Shown here: piece after piece, positions 1-9,894 of the stretch
Position numbering within the stretch: the first letter of the stretch is position 1
How the letters are laid out: each line of letters begins with the position of its first letter
Source: Ehretia macrophylla
Lineage: Eukaryota; Streptophyta; Magnoliopsida; Boraginales; Ehretiaceae
Length of the DNA stretch: 64,000 nt
Direction of reading: 5' to 3'
Assembly: GCA_037974665.1 (NCBI GenBank)
Contig: CM075775.1
Location: 41,814,152-41,878,151, forward strand
Position numbers and translations under genes: made by a program
Notes under the pieces: generated by a model
The model's input: the letters and a program-made list of their open reading frames with translations, nothing else
The model's database searches: none
Told to the model about the DNA's origin: nothing

Positions 1-967
1 AACTTTGCCAACAAGGAAAATACCAAGAGAATGCCTGAACAATGCTCCAGTAAGAAAGTACCAAGAATTGCCCATTAAGTAATACTAAATAATTGGCCAC
101 TGAGAATCCTAGAGAATGCCATTGAAGAATTTCCAATAAGGGATACCAGTAACACTCCAATAAAGACCGAGGCACATATGCCATAGATAATACCAGGCAG
201 TAAGGCCGAATGAAATCCCGTTAACCAAGTCCACCGAGAAGTGCCACCAAAAGTGCCCAAAGAACACGCGTTATGAAAACCAAAGAATGTTCCAGAGAAC
301 ACCCAATTAAAACCCCAAGAGAAAGCTACTCTTTCGCAACTGTTAAGCACAGAGAAGGACCAAAGGGATTCGCCAATAACCGAGCTCCAAAAGCAATCAC
401 CAATTCCCAAATAAAGGCTAGTCAAATGCCATTCATTTCCTGCCAATCCATACACCTTGAAAAGCCAGCGGTGAACCACTTTCTTCAGGGGAGGAAGAGG
501 ACTTACTTACCATTTCAATAGGACATGTATGAATGCCAATATATCACAGTTATACATATGCATTAAGCTATTATGCCAGCAAGTTTACAATATAGTTTAT
601 TTAACAAAGTCACTCAAGCATAACAATCAAGTCAAGCACAGCATAATCAATTCAAATCACGGCATAGCTAATTCAAGACATTTCAGTACACACATTAAAA
701 GCAATACTTCAAGCAAATAACAATCCACGAGGTCGATTCGATAGGTCAATTCAATGCACAACTAGACACTTTACTTCACTTAGCACACAATTAACACATA
801 ACACATAACTATATCACATAGGAGCACACATTCATGTCAAGACACATAATCTCACATAAAAGCATACACTTTCAAGACACACTTAACAAGCACACATTTA
901 AGGGTCACTACCCACCAGACCGAGGACCCTATCCCGGCTTATGAGCTAAATAAGCTCTGATACCACC
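1..967 (-). mobile_element. Internal leader of a minus-strand LTR retrotransposon, partial
   Basis: This is the part of the left-edge element lying just inside its 5' LTR; the element continues beyond the left edge. The primer binding site beside the LTR fixes the orientation as minus. Positions 1-520 consist of degenerate short motifs (minus-strand forms of GGCATTCTC, CTTGGTA and ATTGG recur every 15-30 bp). Positions 520-953 are AT-rich with many CACA and TCAAG motifs. An open frame on the minus strand (75-479) is low-complexity and shows no gag zinc knuckle, protease or polymerase motif, so I do not call it a gene. It is probably an untranslated leader, or the start of a non-coding interior. 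Confidence 0.6.
954..965 (-). other. Primer binding site (tRNA-iMet type)
   Basis: The minus strand reads TGGTATCAGAGC, the usual plant initiator-methionine tRNA primer site. It lies two bases inside the LTR end. It shows that the LTR at 968-3464 is the 5' LTR of a minus-strand element. Confidence 0.85.
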
Positions 968-1868
968 TGTGACACCCCGATCCCTCTCGAGACCGGGAGT
1001 TCTATCAATCAAACTAATCACAACCCAAACCAAACCCGGGCAAAATTTTCAGGAAAAACGGACAGAGTCTCCCCTGTTTATAGGCGAAATGCAAAACCTG
1101 TAATAGCATATAAATGGACCACCACCGTGTCCAACCATACAAAATTTCCTCAAGGCCATCCGAGCCTCGGTTCTCAACAATTTAACTCAGCAAGTATACA
1201 TACATTTCCAATTTAAAAACTAACCTATCTTTTCATTTTGACAAGTACATTCAATTTAGGCAATTAAACCATACAAAGCTACTGCATAAAATAACTATCA
1301 TGCCATTCTAATTCTTTTCCTTTGGACATTACAGCCATGCATTGAAGTTAAGCTACATTAACTATATACATAATCTAACTTATCAAACCATTCCAACTAC
1401 ATAGCTAGATTTATATTACATTTCTTTTAACAATAATTACATACAACATAAAAGCATACAACTTGACAACTTTGACAACTCAAGTTACATAGGCACTCAA
1501 GACAACTCTTCAAGCACGGACTTTCACGAAATCACGAACTTTCCAGCTAACAGGGCATTTCCTAAAATGTGGTGGTGAGGAGTGAGTATACACAACACGT
1601 ATACTCAGTGAGGGCGAGACAGATATCGAATTGGAGAGAAAGAAGATCGTGCAATGCAAATAGGTACAGTTAAGCAATACAATCAATAAAAGGCATTCAA
1701 TATAAACAACAATACAATTAACAACTAAAGAAAGCATTAACACAACCAATCAAAGCTATACCACACTTTGAAGGCTATGGTTCACTCGAGCGAGTAATGT
1801 ACCGATCACGATTCCGATGACTTTAACGATGACGCGCCGGCCCAAACCACCTTATAACACCAGTTTGG

Positions 1869-1990
1869 AATACCCCGGAAGTATCCATCAATCCTATGAC
1901 CCAAATCTCCCTGGGAGGCAACCCAAGCGAGAAAGGGAATAGCAGCGGAGCTAGAGCAACCAACACTGGCAACCCAAGGCTACCCAGAGA
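1869..1990 (-). other. Conserved LTR core, left-edge copy
   Basis: The GC-richer LTR block on the minus strand contains TCTGGGTAGCC, TCTCGCTTGGGTTGCCTCCC and a TTTGGGTCATAGG-like tract ending in TTCCGGGGTATTCC. Related blocks sit at 9361-9500, 16045-16180 and 24417-24541, and more weakly at 63216-63283. Confidence 0.55.
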
Positions 1991-2846
1991 GGCCCATCAC
2001 TCACGCGCGAGACACTATGCAATGCAAGACTCGATACAAGGCGATAAACAAGCGATAAAGCCACACGTGAAAGAATAACAAGGTAGGTTATTCTCGCACG
2101 CAAAAGCAGCAATTGATAAGAAATTCAATCCAAAACAACTCAAACAAGTATTTCAAGTAGTTCTAAGCATTCTATAGGCATAAAGACAAGAAAACACACA
2201 AAAACACAAATCGGCCCCAACTATCAAAACGCTACCATTTCCAAATGAGCCACGAGTTCTGGAAACCGACTTCGCCAACCCTCCTAGGTCACCGTAAGGC
2301 ACGTCTAAAGACCCCGAAACCTTACTTTACCCTAGAACTCGCGCAAAGCCCCGATTTTCCCCTTTCTCGTTTGAACTACAACTATAACAACCAAACACCC
2401 AACCAACGCCATAATCGCACCAAAAGTGCTTCCATGACTTCCCGAAGCAATGTCAACACGCAAAACGAGAAAACGCTAAAGTTGACCTAAACGACCCCGA
2501 CTTTCCCAAAGGCATAATTCTCATTTTTTCCACTACGCAACCCAAACAAACCACACATTTTAGCATTCTAGCGTACCTAGCACATTTCTACATCAATAGA
2601 AAGCATAACAGCGCAACTTCAACGTTTCAAGGTTTTACTATTCATAAAACACTATTCAATTAACAATTTAATTTGCAATCACAACATTTAACCGCAGAAA
2701 ATGTTACAAAGCTATAAATACATGTTCTACAAATGCCAAGGAACATTCTAGAAGCATCAAATCGCTTTAAATAACGATCTACGGATAAATCTAAAAATTG
2801 ACAAAGTTAACATACACAACGTATAAATGCGCAAATAACGATGAAA

Positions 2847-2856
2847 CCCTCACCTT
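2847..2856 (-). other. Splice-donor-like site in the left LTR
   Basis: The minus strand reads AAG/GTGAGGG. The matching acceptor-like site ATTTTAG/G is at 1561-1567 after a pyrimidine-rich run, which would give an intron of about 1.29 kb inside the LTR (2853 down to 1562). Inferred from sequence only. Confidence 0.4.
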
Positions 2857-3886
2857 AGACGCTCCTAGACGCTAGGAAAACCTCGTAGAGTGCCTCGGAA
2901 ACCACCCCGCACAAGCCCATGCGAAGAATCGAAGATTTGAAGTTGAGATTTTCTTTTTTTTTTTTTCTCCTTCTTTTCCTCATGGTTTCAAGCCTTTTTC
3001 TCTCTTTTTTTTTTCGTGCACATTCTGCTTATTTAAAAAAAAAATGTCAAGAAGTCAAAGGTCAAAATTCGGTCAACCCGCTAAACCAAAACAGCTATGC
3101 GCGACCTCACGAAAACGGCCATAACTTATTCTAGAAAACTCCAATTCACGAACGGTTTGAACCCTCATAAACTAGACTCATAGAGCTTTCCAACCATATA
3201 TAATTTGCTACCTAACTCTTCCCCAATTGGTTCAGATTTAATTCTAAAATTGCCCCAAAATTTGACTAACTTAACATTGCATTTTTTTATTTTTAATCCC
3301 AACTTTGCCTTTTATTAAACATTTCAAAAATTTCCACCTTGTCCTAGTTGGTCAATGTAGATGAAAAGTCAACTAGTTTGGTCAAAGAAGGTGAAAGGTC
3401 AATAAAATACAATTTAAATGAACTTAAAATGCTATTGAATACATGCCAGGTTCGGGGTATCACAAGCTGGGCTCGCAAACCGAAGACGTGGGGCCTGTAA
3501 CCAAGTCTCCATGACTCCGGTGCCTATAACTTTTGATCCGCAAGGAGTTATGCGGCGCACAGCATACCGTTGGAAAGTTCTCCAGGTGCTCTACGACGGG
3601 GGCAATAAGCCTGCTCGGCTGTGCATTTTTTCGGTAACCAAATTCAAACATTTTTATCAATTTTGGGTTATTTTTCTTCTTTTTGCACTGTTTTTATGCC
3701 CGGGTCATTCGTCGTTAGCCGCAAAAAAGGATGAGAACCCAACTCGCGGAACATTACAGTGTTCTACAACTCAACGATATCACGTCTTGCGGTGATGCTG
3801 CGTTGTTGAAGAAGATGGGTCGTCGATAAGCCCAGTAGGCCTTTTGAATGGGCCGTCAGTCTTGGTTGGGACTGTGAATCGTCAAC

Positions 3887-3915
3887 ACATAAGGGTTTTG
3901 CACCATCAACATGAC
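3887..3915 (+). promoter_or_regulatory. 5S upstream promoter region (representative)
   Basis: ACATAAGG lies at about -29 to -22 and C at -1, matching the TATA-like and -1C upstream elements known for plant 5S genes. The tract from about -40 to -1, with the core CAACACATAAGGG, recurs before nearly every copy. Main polymerase III control lies inside the gene at about positions 50-92. Confidence 0.6.
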
Positions 3916-4034
3916 GGGTGCAATCATAGTAGCACTAATGTACCGAATCCCATCAGAACTCCGAAATTAAGCGTGTTTGGGCGAGAGTAGTACTAGGATG
4001 GGTGACCCCTAGGGAAGTCCTCGTGTTGCACCCC
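3916..4034 (+). rRNA. 5S rRNA copy 5S-1, diverged
   Basis: Full 119-nt copy with 9 substitutions from the window consensus (G7A, C14G, C15T, C26T, G31A, G51A, C61T, C95T, T96A). A T-run follows at 4035. G51A and C61T fall in the internal control region, so activity is doubtful. Confidence 0.9.
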
Positions 4035-4051
4035 CTTTTTCAATTTTTTTT
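4035..4051 (+). terminator. Polymerase III T-run after 5S-1 (representative)
   Basis: Runs of 5 and 8 T directly follow the CCCC end of the gene. Most copies have a similar T-rich stretch within about 25 bases, which is the normal polymerase III stop signal. Confidence 0.75.
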
Positions 4052-4595
4052 ACCCCGTTTAGCCTTGCCAAGATGTTTTATCCATCACATTTCTATTCTT
4101 GAGTCCCACAGCATCTTGGGCGAAACAACTTCGTTTCGCGTAGAGGTTGGGCCCACAAACCGAGGACATGGGGCCTGTGACCAGGTCTCCGTCGCTCCGG
4201 TGCCCATAACTTTTGATCCGTAAGGAGTTATACGGCGCGCAGCATACCGTTGGAAAGTTCTCCTAGAGCTCTACGGCGGGGGCAACAAGTTTGCACGACT
4301 GCGCCTTTTCTCAGTAACCAAAATCGAACGTTTTCATCACTTTCGGGCTAATTTTCTTCTATTTGCGCTATTTTTTAGGCCCTCGTCCTTCGTTGTGAGC
4401 CGCGAAAATGGCGAGAACCCAACTCGTGCAACATTAGAGGGCTCTACAACGCGTCGATATCACGTCTTGCGGTGATGCTGCGTTGTTGAAGTAGATGGGC
4501 TTTCGATAAGCCCAATAGGCCTTTTGATTTAGTCGTCTTTCTTGGCTGGGACTGTGAACCGTCAACACATAAGGGCTTTGCACCATCAACATGAC

Positions 4596-4714
4596 GGGTG
4601 CTATCATATTAGTACTAATGCACCAGATCCCAGCAAAACTCCGAAGTTAAGCGTGCATGGGCAAGAGTAGTACTAGGATGGGTGACACCCTAGTAAGTCC
4701 CCGTGTTGCACCCC
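4596..4714 (+). rRNA. 5S rRNA copy 5S-2, strongly diverged
   Basis: Full length, with 13 differences from consensus, including G7T, T38G, T62A, C92A and G99T. T62A and G68A are in the internal promoter. Probably a pseudogene. Confidence 0.88.
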
Positions 4715-4741
4715 CTTTTCATTTTTTTTGCCACGTTTAGC

Positions 4742-4804
4742 CTTGCCAAGATGCTTTATCCATCACATTTATATTCTCGAGCCCTACAACATCTTAGGCA
4801 AGAC
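4742..4804 (+). repeat. Spacer inverted repeat (representative)
   Basis: CTTGCCAAGATGC and a copy of GCATCTTGGGCAAG could pair with one bulged base, about 33 bases apart. The pair recurs just after the terminator in most units. This copy carries small changes in the right arm. Confidence 0.55.
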
Positions 4805-5273
4805 AACTTCGCTTACGTAGAGGCTGGGGCTGAAAATCGAGGATGTGGGGCCTGTGACCAAGTCTCCGTCGCTCCGGTGCACATAACTTTTGATTCGTAA
4901 GGAGTTATGCGGTGCACAACATACCGTTGGAAAGCTCTCCAGGAGCTCTACGACGGGGGAAGCATGCGTACTCGGCTACGCCTTTTTTTCGTAACCAAAA
5001 TCGAACATTTTCATCAATTTTAGGCTACTTTTCATCGATTTACGTTGTTTTTAAGGCTCAGGTCGTTTATTGTGAGCCGCGAAAAGGATGAGAACCCAAC
5101 TTTGTGCAACATTAGAGGGATCTACAATGCGTTGATATCACGTCTTTCGGTGGTGCTGCATTGTTGAAGTAGATGGGCTGTCGATAAGCCCAATAGGCCT
5201 GTTCATTTGGCCGTCTTTCTTGGCTGGGACTGTGAACTGTCAACACATAAAGGCTTAGCACCATTAACATGAC

Positions 5274-5392
5274 GGGTGCTATCATACCAGCACTAATGCA
5301 CCGGATCCCATCAAAACTCCGAAGTTAAGCATGCTTGGGCGAGAGTAGTACTAGGATGGGTGACCCTCTAGGAAGTCCTCGTGTTGTACCCC
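5274..5392 (+). rRNA. 5S rRNA copy 5S-3
   Basis: Full length, with 6 differences (G7T, G41A, G58A, C94T, G97A, C114T), five of them transitions. One of the better preserved copies; G58A lies in the internal control region. Confidence 0.92.
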
Positions 5393-5955
5393 CACATTTT
5401 CTTTTCTTTTTTGCCACGTTTAGCCTTGCCAAGATGCTTTATCCATCACATTTATATTATCGAGTCCCACGACATCTTGGGCAAGACAACTTTGCTTCGC
5501 GCAGATGCTGGGCCTGAAAATCGAGAACGTGGGGCCTGTGACCAGGTCTCCGTCACTCTGGTGCCTATAACTTTTGATCTGTAAGGAGTTATGCGGTGCA
5601 CAACATACCGTTGGAAAGCTCTCCGGGAGCTCTTCGACGGTAGCATCAAGCCAACTTTGCTGCGCCTTTTTTCGGTACCCAAAATTGTACGTTTTCATCA
5701 AATTTGGGTCACTTTTATTCTTTTTGCACTTTTTTTAGGCCCGTGTTGTTCGTCCTGAGCCGCGAAAAATACGAGAACAAAATTCGTGGAACATTGGAGG
5801 GCTCTACAACTCATCGATATTGCGTCTTGCTATGATACTATGTTTTTGAAGCAGATGGGTTGTCGATAAGCCCAATAGGCCTTTTGAATGGTTCGTCTCT
5901 CTTGGCTGGAACTGTAAACCGTCGACACATAAGGGCTTTGCACCATCAATAAGAC

Positions 5956-6074
5956 GGGTACGATCATACTAGCACTATTGCACCAGATCCCATCAGAACT
6001 CAGAAGTTAAGCGTGCTTGGGCGAGATGAGTACTAGGGTGGGTGACCCTCAGGAAAGTTCTCGTGTTGCACCCC
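5956..6074 (+). rRNA. 5S rRNA copy 5S-4, strongly diverged
   Basis: Full length, with about 12 differences, including C47A, G72T, T73G, A83G and T96A. It is the last copy before the LARD-like insertion, which cuts its downstream spacer at 6450. Confidence 0.9.
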
Positions 6075-6445
6075 CCATTTCCTTTTTTTTTTTTTTGCCC
6101 CATTTAGCCTTGCCAAGGTGCTTTATCCATCACATTTATATTCTCGAGTCGCAGGGCATCTTGGGCAAGACAACTTCGCTTTGCCTAGAGGTTGGGCCCG
6201 CAAATCGAGGACGTGGGGCTTGTGACCAAGTCTCCGTCGCTCCAGTGCCCATAACTTTTGATCTGTAAGGAGTTATGTGACGCACAGTATACCGTTGAAA
6301 AGCTCTCCGGGAGCTCTACCATCGGGGTAGCAAGCCTGCCAGGCTACGCCTTTTTTTGGTAAGCAAAATCTAACATTTTCATCAGTTTTGGGCCAATTTT
6401 CTTCTTTTTGCACTGTTTTTTAGGCCTGGGTCGTTCGTCGTGAGC

Positions 6446-6450
6446 CGCGA
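6446..6450 (+). repeat. Target-site duplication, left copy (LARD-like element)
   Basis: CGCGA lies directly before the 5' LTR, paired with CGTGA at 17204-17208. The one mismatch is C to T in a CpG, as expected from decay of a methylated site. Confidence 0.75.
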
Positions 6451-6469
6451 TGTGAGGCCCGACCCTGAA

Positions 6470-6760
6470 TAATGTGTCTTACCTCGATTTGCGTGCCATA
6501 GATCTAGAATTATATGACCGACCTTGGTTTATGTGCCCTAACCTCGATGTACGTGTGTTACCTCATTTCGTGTGCCCTAACCTTGAACTATGTACCTTAA
6601 CCTAGATATAGAGTCGTGCCTTGAATTACGTGCCTTTCATGGGTTTACGTGCATTCACCTAGGATTGCATGTATTTACATAAGAATCCGTGCATTTACCT
6701 AAAAGTGCGTGCCTTACCTTGTAGTGCCTGCCCTAGACCTAAGAATGCGTGTCTACACGC
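6470..6760 (+). repeat. Degenerate U3 repeats of the 5' LTR
   Basis: Loose 25-30-bp repeats combining CGTGCC or GTGTGCC with TTACCT or TAACCT. The same tract is at 13200-13490 in the 3' LTR. A similar TACCTCGTTTTGC motif occurs near the start of the right-edge LTR (about 61690-61705), suggesting distant kinship. Confidence 0.55.
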
Positions 6761-7030
6761 TAATCAATAAAGATTCCTGCACAAAACACATGACAATAAA
6801 ATAATTTTACACAACCCACTAACCATTATTAAATTCCCAATTCAAATCTCTACAAAATCCACTAACACCTAAATATTATATTTTAAACTCACTACAAGAC
6901 AAAATCTCACAAACCTCTAAACATATCCTATATTCTATTCTACCTAAAATCCCTAAATACCCAACATTCTCCTACACACATGCTAAACCCTAAGCACTTT
7001 CCTATTATCTAAACATTCCTATGACAAGTT

Positions 7031-7115
7031 CAAGACACAATGCAACCTAGGATAGACAAATGCATGACAAATACAAGGCACAATGCAACCTAGGATAGAC
7101 AAATGCATGACAATA
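7031..7115 (+). repeat. 43-bp tandem duplication in the LTR
   Basis: Two adjacent copies beginning CAAGACACAATGC and CAAGGCACAATGC. Both LTRs carry the duplication (the other is near 13751-13835), so it predates this insertion. Confidence 0.75.
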
Positions 7116-7447
7116 CAAAAATAATAATAATAACCTCACCTAAACCCTTCCCTTTCTCGACCTACACACCACACCCACTCCTCACAATTCAAAAAAATGC
7201 AAAAGATGACACAAATTCAGAATTTGAAAAGCTCAAGGCCGACACACACACTCAAAACATCTTCAAAGCATCAATTTTCTCTCAAACTCTCTCCTTCTCT
7301 CTCATCTTCGGCCATAGCATACTCTTGAGTTCCCAAGACTTCTAACAAGCTCTCAAGAACTCTCAAGACCACTCCAAGCTCGGCCATAGCAAGCAACATA
7401 GCAAGAATCTCTCACAAAGCTCAAAAACCTCTCATTTTCGGCCATAG

Positions 7448-7453
7448 GTAAGT
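7448..7453 (+). other. Splice-donor-like site GTAAGT in the 5' LTR
   Basis: CATAG/GTAAGT is close to an ideal plant 5' splice site. A second donor, AAG/GTGAGG, is at 7627. Both are also in the 3' LTR (14178 and 14357). Paired with the acceptor at 9832, either would remove 2.2-2.4 kb of LTR transcript. Confidence 0.4.
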
Positions 7454-7784
7454 TTTGATGGTTTTCTTCCTTGCCTTTTGGTTTCAAACACATGCACATC
7501 TCCTACACAAGCTAACTAAGCTAGGATTTAAGGAAAGTCAAGCCACCACTCGGCCAAAGCAAGGAAAGAGGACCTTTTGTGCGTTTCCAAGTGCATTCTA
7601 GCATTTTTATCCAACAACTTGCTAAGGTGAGGGTTAAACTCTTTTAAAAGCTTTCAAAACTCACATGCATGCTCTCAAATGGCTGTATTTACCTCTTTAG
7701 TTCATGTATATGTGTTTATATGAGCCTATCCACTCATGCATGCCTTGATAATGGCTAGAAACTTGAAGATATGTAAACACGTTT

Positions 7785-8190
7785 TTCTGGCAGATTACTG
7801 ATCTTGTGGAACCAAGTGCTTTTGGCTTAGTAAAAATTGATAAAAATGCATGAAAATTGGTAGGTCACTATATTTGTCAGTTATAAACATATTTTGCATA
7901 AATAGGCCAAGGCTAATTTTGAATCTAAGACCTCCAAAATGGTCAAATATCGTGATGTGTCTAAATCTGGAAAACTTGGAAATATGAAGTAGGGTTCTGG
8001 CAGTTTTCTGACCTTGTAGAACGAAATAGTTTTAACCTAGTAAACGATGTTGAAAATTCATTAAAATTGGTAGGTCACTATAGTTTTTAGTTCTGGACAT
8101 TTTTGGCAGAAATAGGGTAAGGCTAATTTTGAGTATAAAGGCCTCAAAGATGGCAAATATCGAGATATGTATGAATCTGGACAGTTTTGC
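7785..8190 (+). repeat. Diverged tandem duplication, about 210-bp period
   Basis: Two copies start TTCTGGCAGATTACTG (7785) and TTCTGGCAGTTTTCTG (7995). Both run through an AACGAA-GTAAA tract, a GGTAGGTCACTATA tract and a CAAATATCG tract. Both LTRs share the structure, but the 3' LTR has lost about 43 bp of the second copy. Confidence 0.75.
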
Positions 8191-8949
8191 GTAGTCTCAC
8201 GGTTTTGGTCATAACTCCTAAGTCCGAACTCCAAATGCAGCGAGGTTTGTTCCTAGATTTAAAACACTCATTAAGATTCAATTTTAAATTTAGTTCACTG
8301 AATTTGGAGGTTATTTACTTGGCTAAATGAATGAGGAAATACACACCATTCCAGTAAGGTTTTTGGCTCGGTAATATGCTTTGAATCTTGTTGTAACTTT
8401 ACTTGTGGTATTGAATGCTTGGAATTGGGGCAATTAGAAGTTGTGTGGGCTGTTTTGGTTGGTTGAGGTTGCTTAATTGATTGATGCATGGCTTGGGTTT
8501 AATTATATGACGAATTGTTGCTTAATCGCATGTGTAAGCACGAAATTGAGGCCCTATTGCTTATGAATACTTGCTAAGTGATGATTCTATGGCTAAATGT
8601 GTTCAATTGAGTGGTTTGTAGGCTTCCCAATAATTGCTAAGTATGCTTGAAATGGTTTAAGTGTTTTTTTTGTGGTGCTTAGCAAATAAAATCAACACCC
8701 GAGCACGACCTTGTAAGCCCTAATGGCCCGTAGACTCCCAAGTCATAAACCACTCTTGGGTGATCATAATTGATGTTTATGATTGTTAATAGGCTGCCTG
8801 GAATTATATTTATAAGCTCTAAACATGATCCCTGATGATTGCATATTGATAAGTGAACTATTCTTGTACCCGGTTTTGTGTAAGTGTCGTAGCATGCTTG
8901 TATGATCTCAACACTTGATATGTGAACTAAAATGAGCTATATGACTGGT

Positions 8950-9315
8950 TTTATATGGTGTTACTTGGCTGTCTGTTAAAAGTTCACATGCTTCTAGGTG
9001 TTGTACAAAGTGAATTTACATGTCAAAGCATCCCTCGTATGTTTACTTGTCGGTATGTGATCTTATACTTGCTCGGAGGCAACCTACTTTCTTGACCTCC
9101 TAATGTGAATTGTTAAAATACATTTAATGGCTTATTTTGAACATGATTACTTGGCTGCCCGTGAAAGTTTAATTGCTTTCAAATTGATATATGCAATGAT
9201 TATATGTTCTTACAATGCCTTATATGCCAATATGTCAAAATGTGATCATAAACTTGCTCGGAGACAACCTACTTTGTTGACCTCCTAATGTGAAATGTTA
9301 AATGGCATAAATATG
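8950..9315 (+). repeat. Diverged tandem duplication, 185-190-bp period
   Basis: Each copy contains TTACTTGGCTG and then ACTTGCTCGGAG, CAACCTACTTT and GACCTCCTAATGTGAA (about 9068 and 9252). The duplication is also present in the 3' LTR. Confidence 0.75.
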
Positions 9316-9360
9316 CATTGCATACAAGGTTGCAACCTTTCATTCTGGCATAGTAGCGTT

Positions 9361-9500
9361 CGCGTCACTCCGGGCAGCATCGGGCTTGCCGGTGTATTGG
9401 CATGACTACCATGGTCCAATTCTCTCTATCGCTTGGGGGCTAGACTTCCTCAGAGAGTTGGGTTGTAGGATTTCAGGGTACATCCGGAGTACACCCATTT
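9361..9500 (+). other. Conserved LTR core, LARD 5' copy
   Basis: A GC-richer block with CGGGCAGCATCGGGCTTGCC, TATCGCTTGGG, TTGGGTTGTAGGATTTC and ACATCCGGAGTACACC. The same order of motifs occurs in the minus-strand left and solo LTRs, which are otherwise unlike this LTR. The role is unknown. Confidence 0.6.
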
Positions 9501-9829
9501 GGAGGAATAAGTGGATGATTGAAGCCGGCCGCAACAACTGCTATCGAAAATGATCTTGAGAGAAAATGCTCACCGACTCATTTTGAGAGCGAAAGCTCAC
9601 CGTATCATTTTTACTATGTGTTTAAGTACTCTCGCTTGGTTCCTATAGGACCTCGGGGAGGAAAGATAGGTAAATATGTTCCTTTATATTTATGTATTGT
9701 TATGAACTTACTTATTTTATTTGACATGTTTCAAAGGAGTTTTCACAAGTTAACTAGAAAAGGATTTTCAAAACCTTGTCATTTGTTCCCCCCTCGCTGA
9801 GTTTATAAGGACTTACCCTCTTTTTGTCA

Positions 9830-9894
9830 CAGGTGAAGCAGATTTGGAATAGGTACCCGAGGAGAATGTGCTTGTTGATGAATCTTTGGAGTGA
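9830..9894 (+). other. Splice-acceptor-like site and relic mini-ORF in the 5' LTR
   Basis: CCCTCTTTTTGTCACAG/GTGAAG resembles a plant 3' splice site. It is followed in frame (9838-9894) by codons reading ADLE, a stop, then VPEENVLVDESLE and a stop. The right-edge LTR has the related VPPEEENVPYVDESYVPES after its own acceptor. The internal TAG makes this copy non-coding as read here. Confidence 0.45.

Larger units (their letters stand above)
968..3464 (-). mobile_element. 5' LTR (2,497 bp) of the left-edge retrotransposon
   Basis: On the minus strand the LTR begins TGTGATACCCCGAACCTGG and ends GGGGTGTCACA, followed by the primer site. It shares long stretches with the solo LTR at 23495-26166, so they are one family. 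It interrupts a 5S spacer: array sequence resumes at 3465. The other target-site copy is outside the window; 3465-3469 (AGCTG) is the candidate. In element order it holds an A-rich tract (minus strand of 2948-3020), a splice-donor-like AAG/GTGAGGG, the GC-richer core, and a splice-acceptor-like ATTTTAG. No coding region is visible. Confidence 0.85.
3465..6450 (+). repeat. 5S rDNA array block A (copies 5S-1 to 5S-4)
   Basis: Tandem units of about 680 bp, all in the plus orientation. The block begins inside a spacer because of the left retrotransposon and ends inside the spacer after 5S-4 because of the LARD-like element. In each unit a T-run follows the gene, then an inverted repeat (CTTGCCAAGATGC and GCATCTTGGGCAAG), a CATAACTTTTGATCCG tract, GTTGGAAAGCTCT, a GTTTTTTAGGCCCG tract, a TGGGCT/AGCCCA hairpin and the upstream region of the next gene. 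Open frames in the spacers are by-products of the repeat. Confidence 0.95.

Noticed and set aside
75-479. 134-codon minus-strand frame near the left edge
   Set aside because: It lies in a low-complexity retrotransposon leader, has repeated SGTFFGF-like strings from short DNA repeats, and has no recognisable domain.
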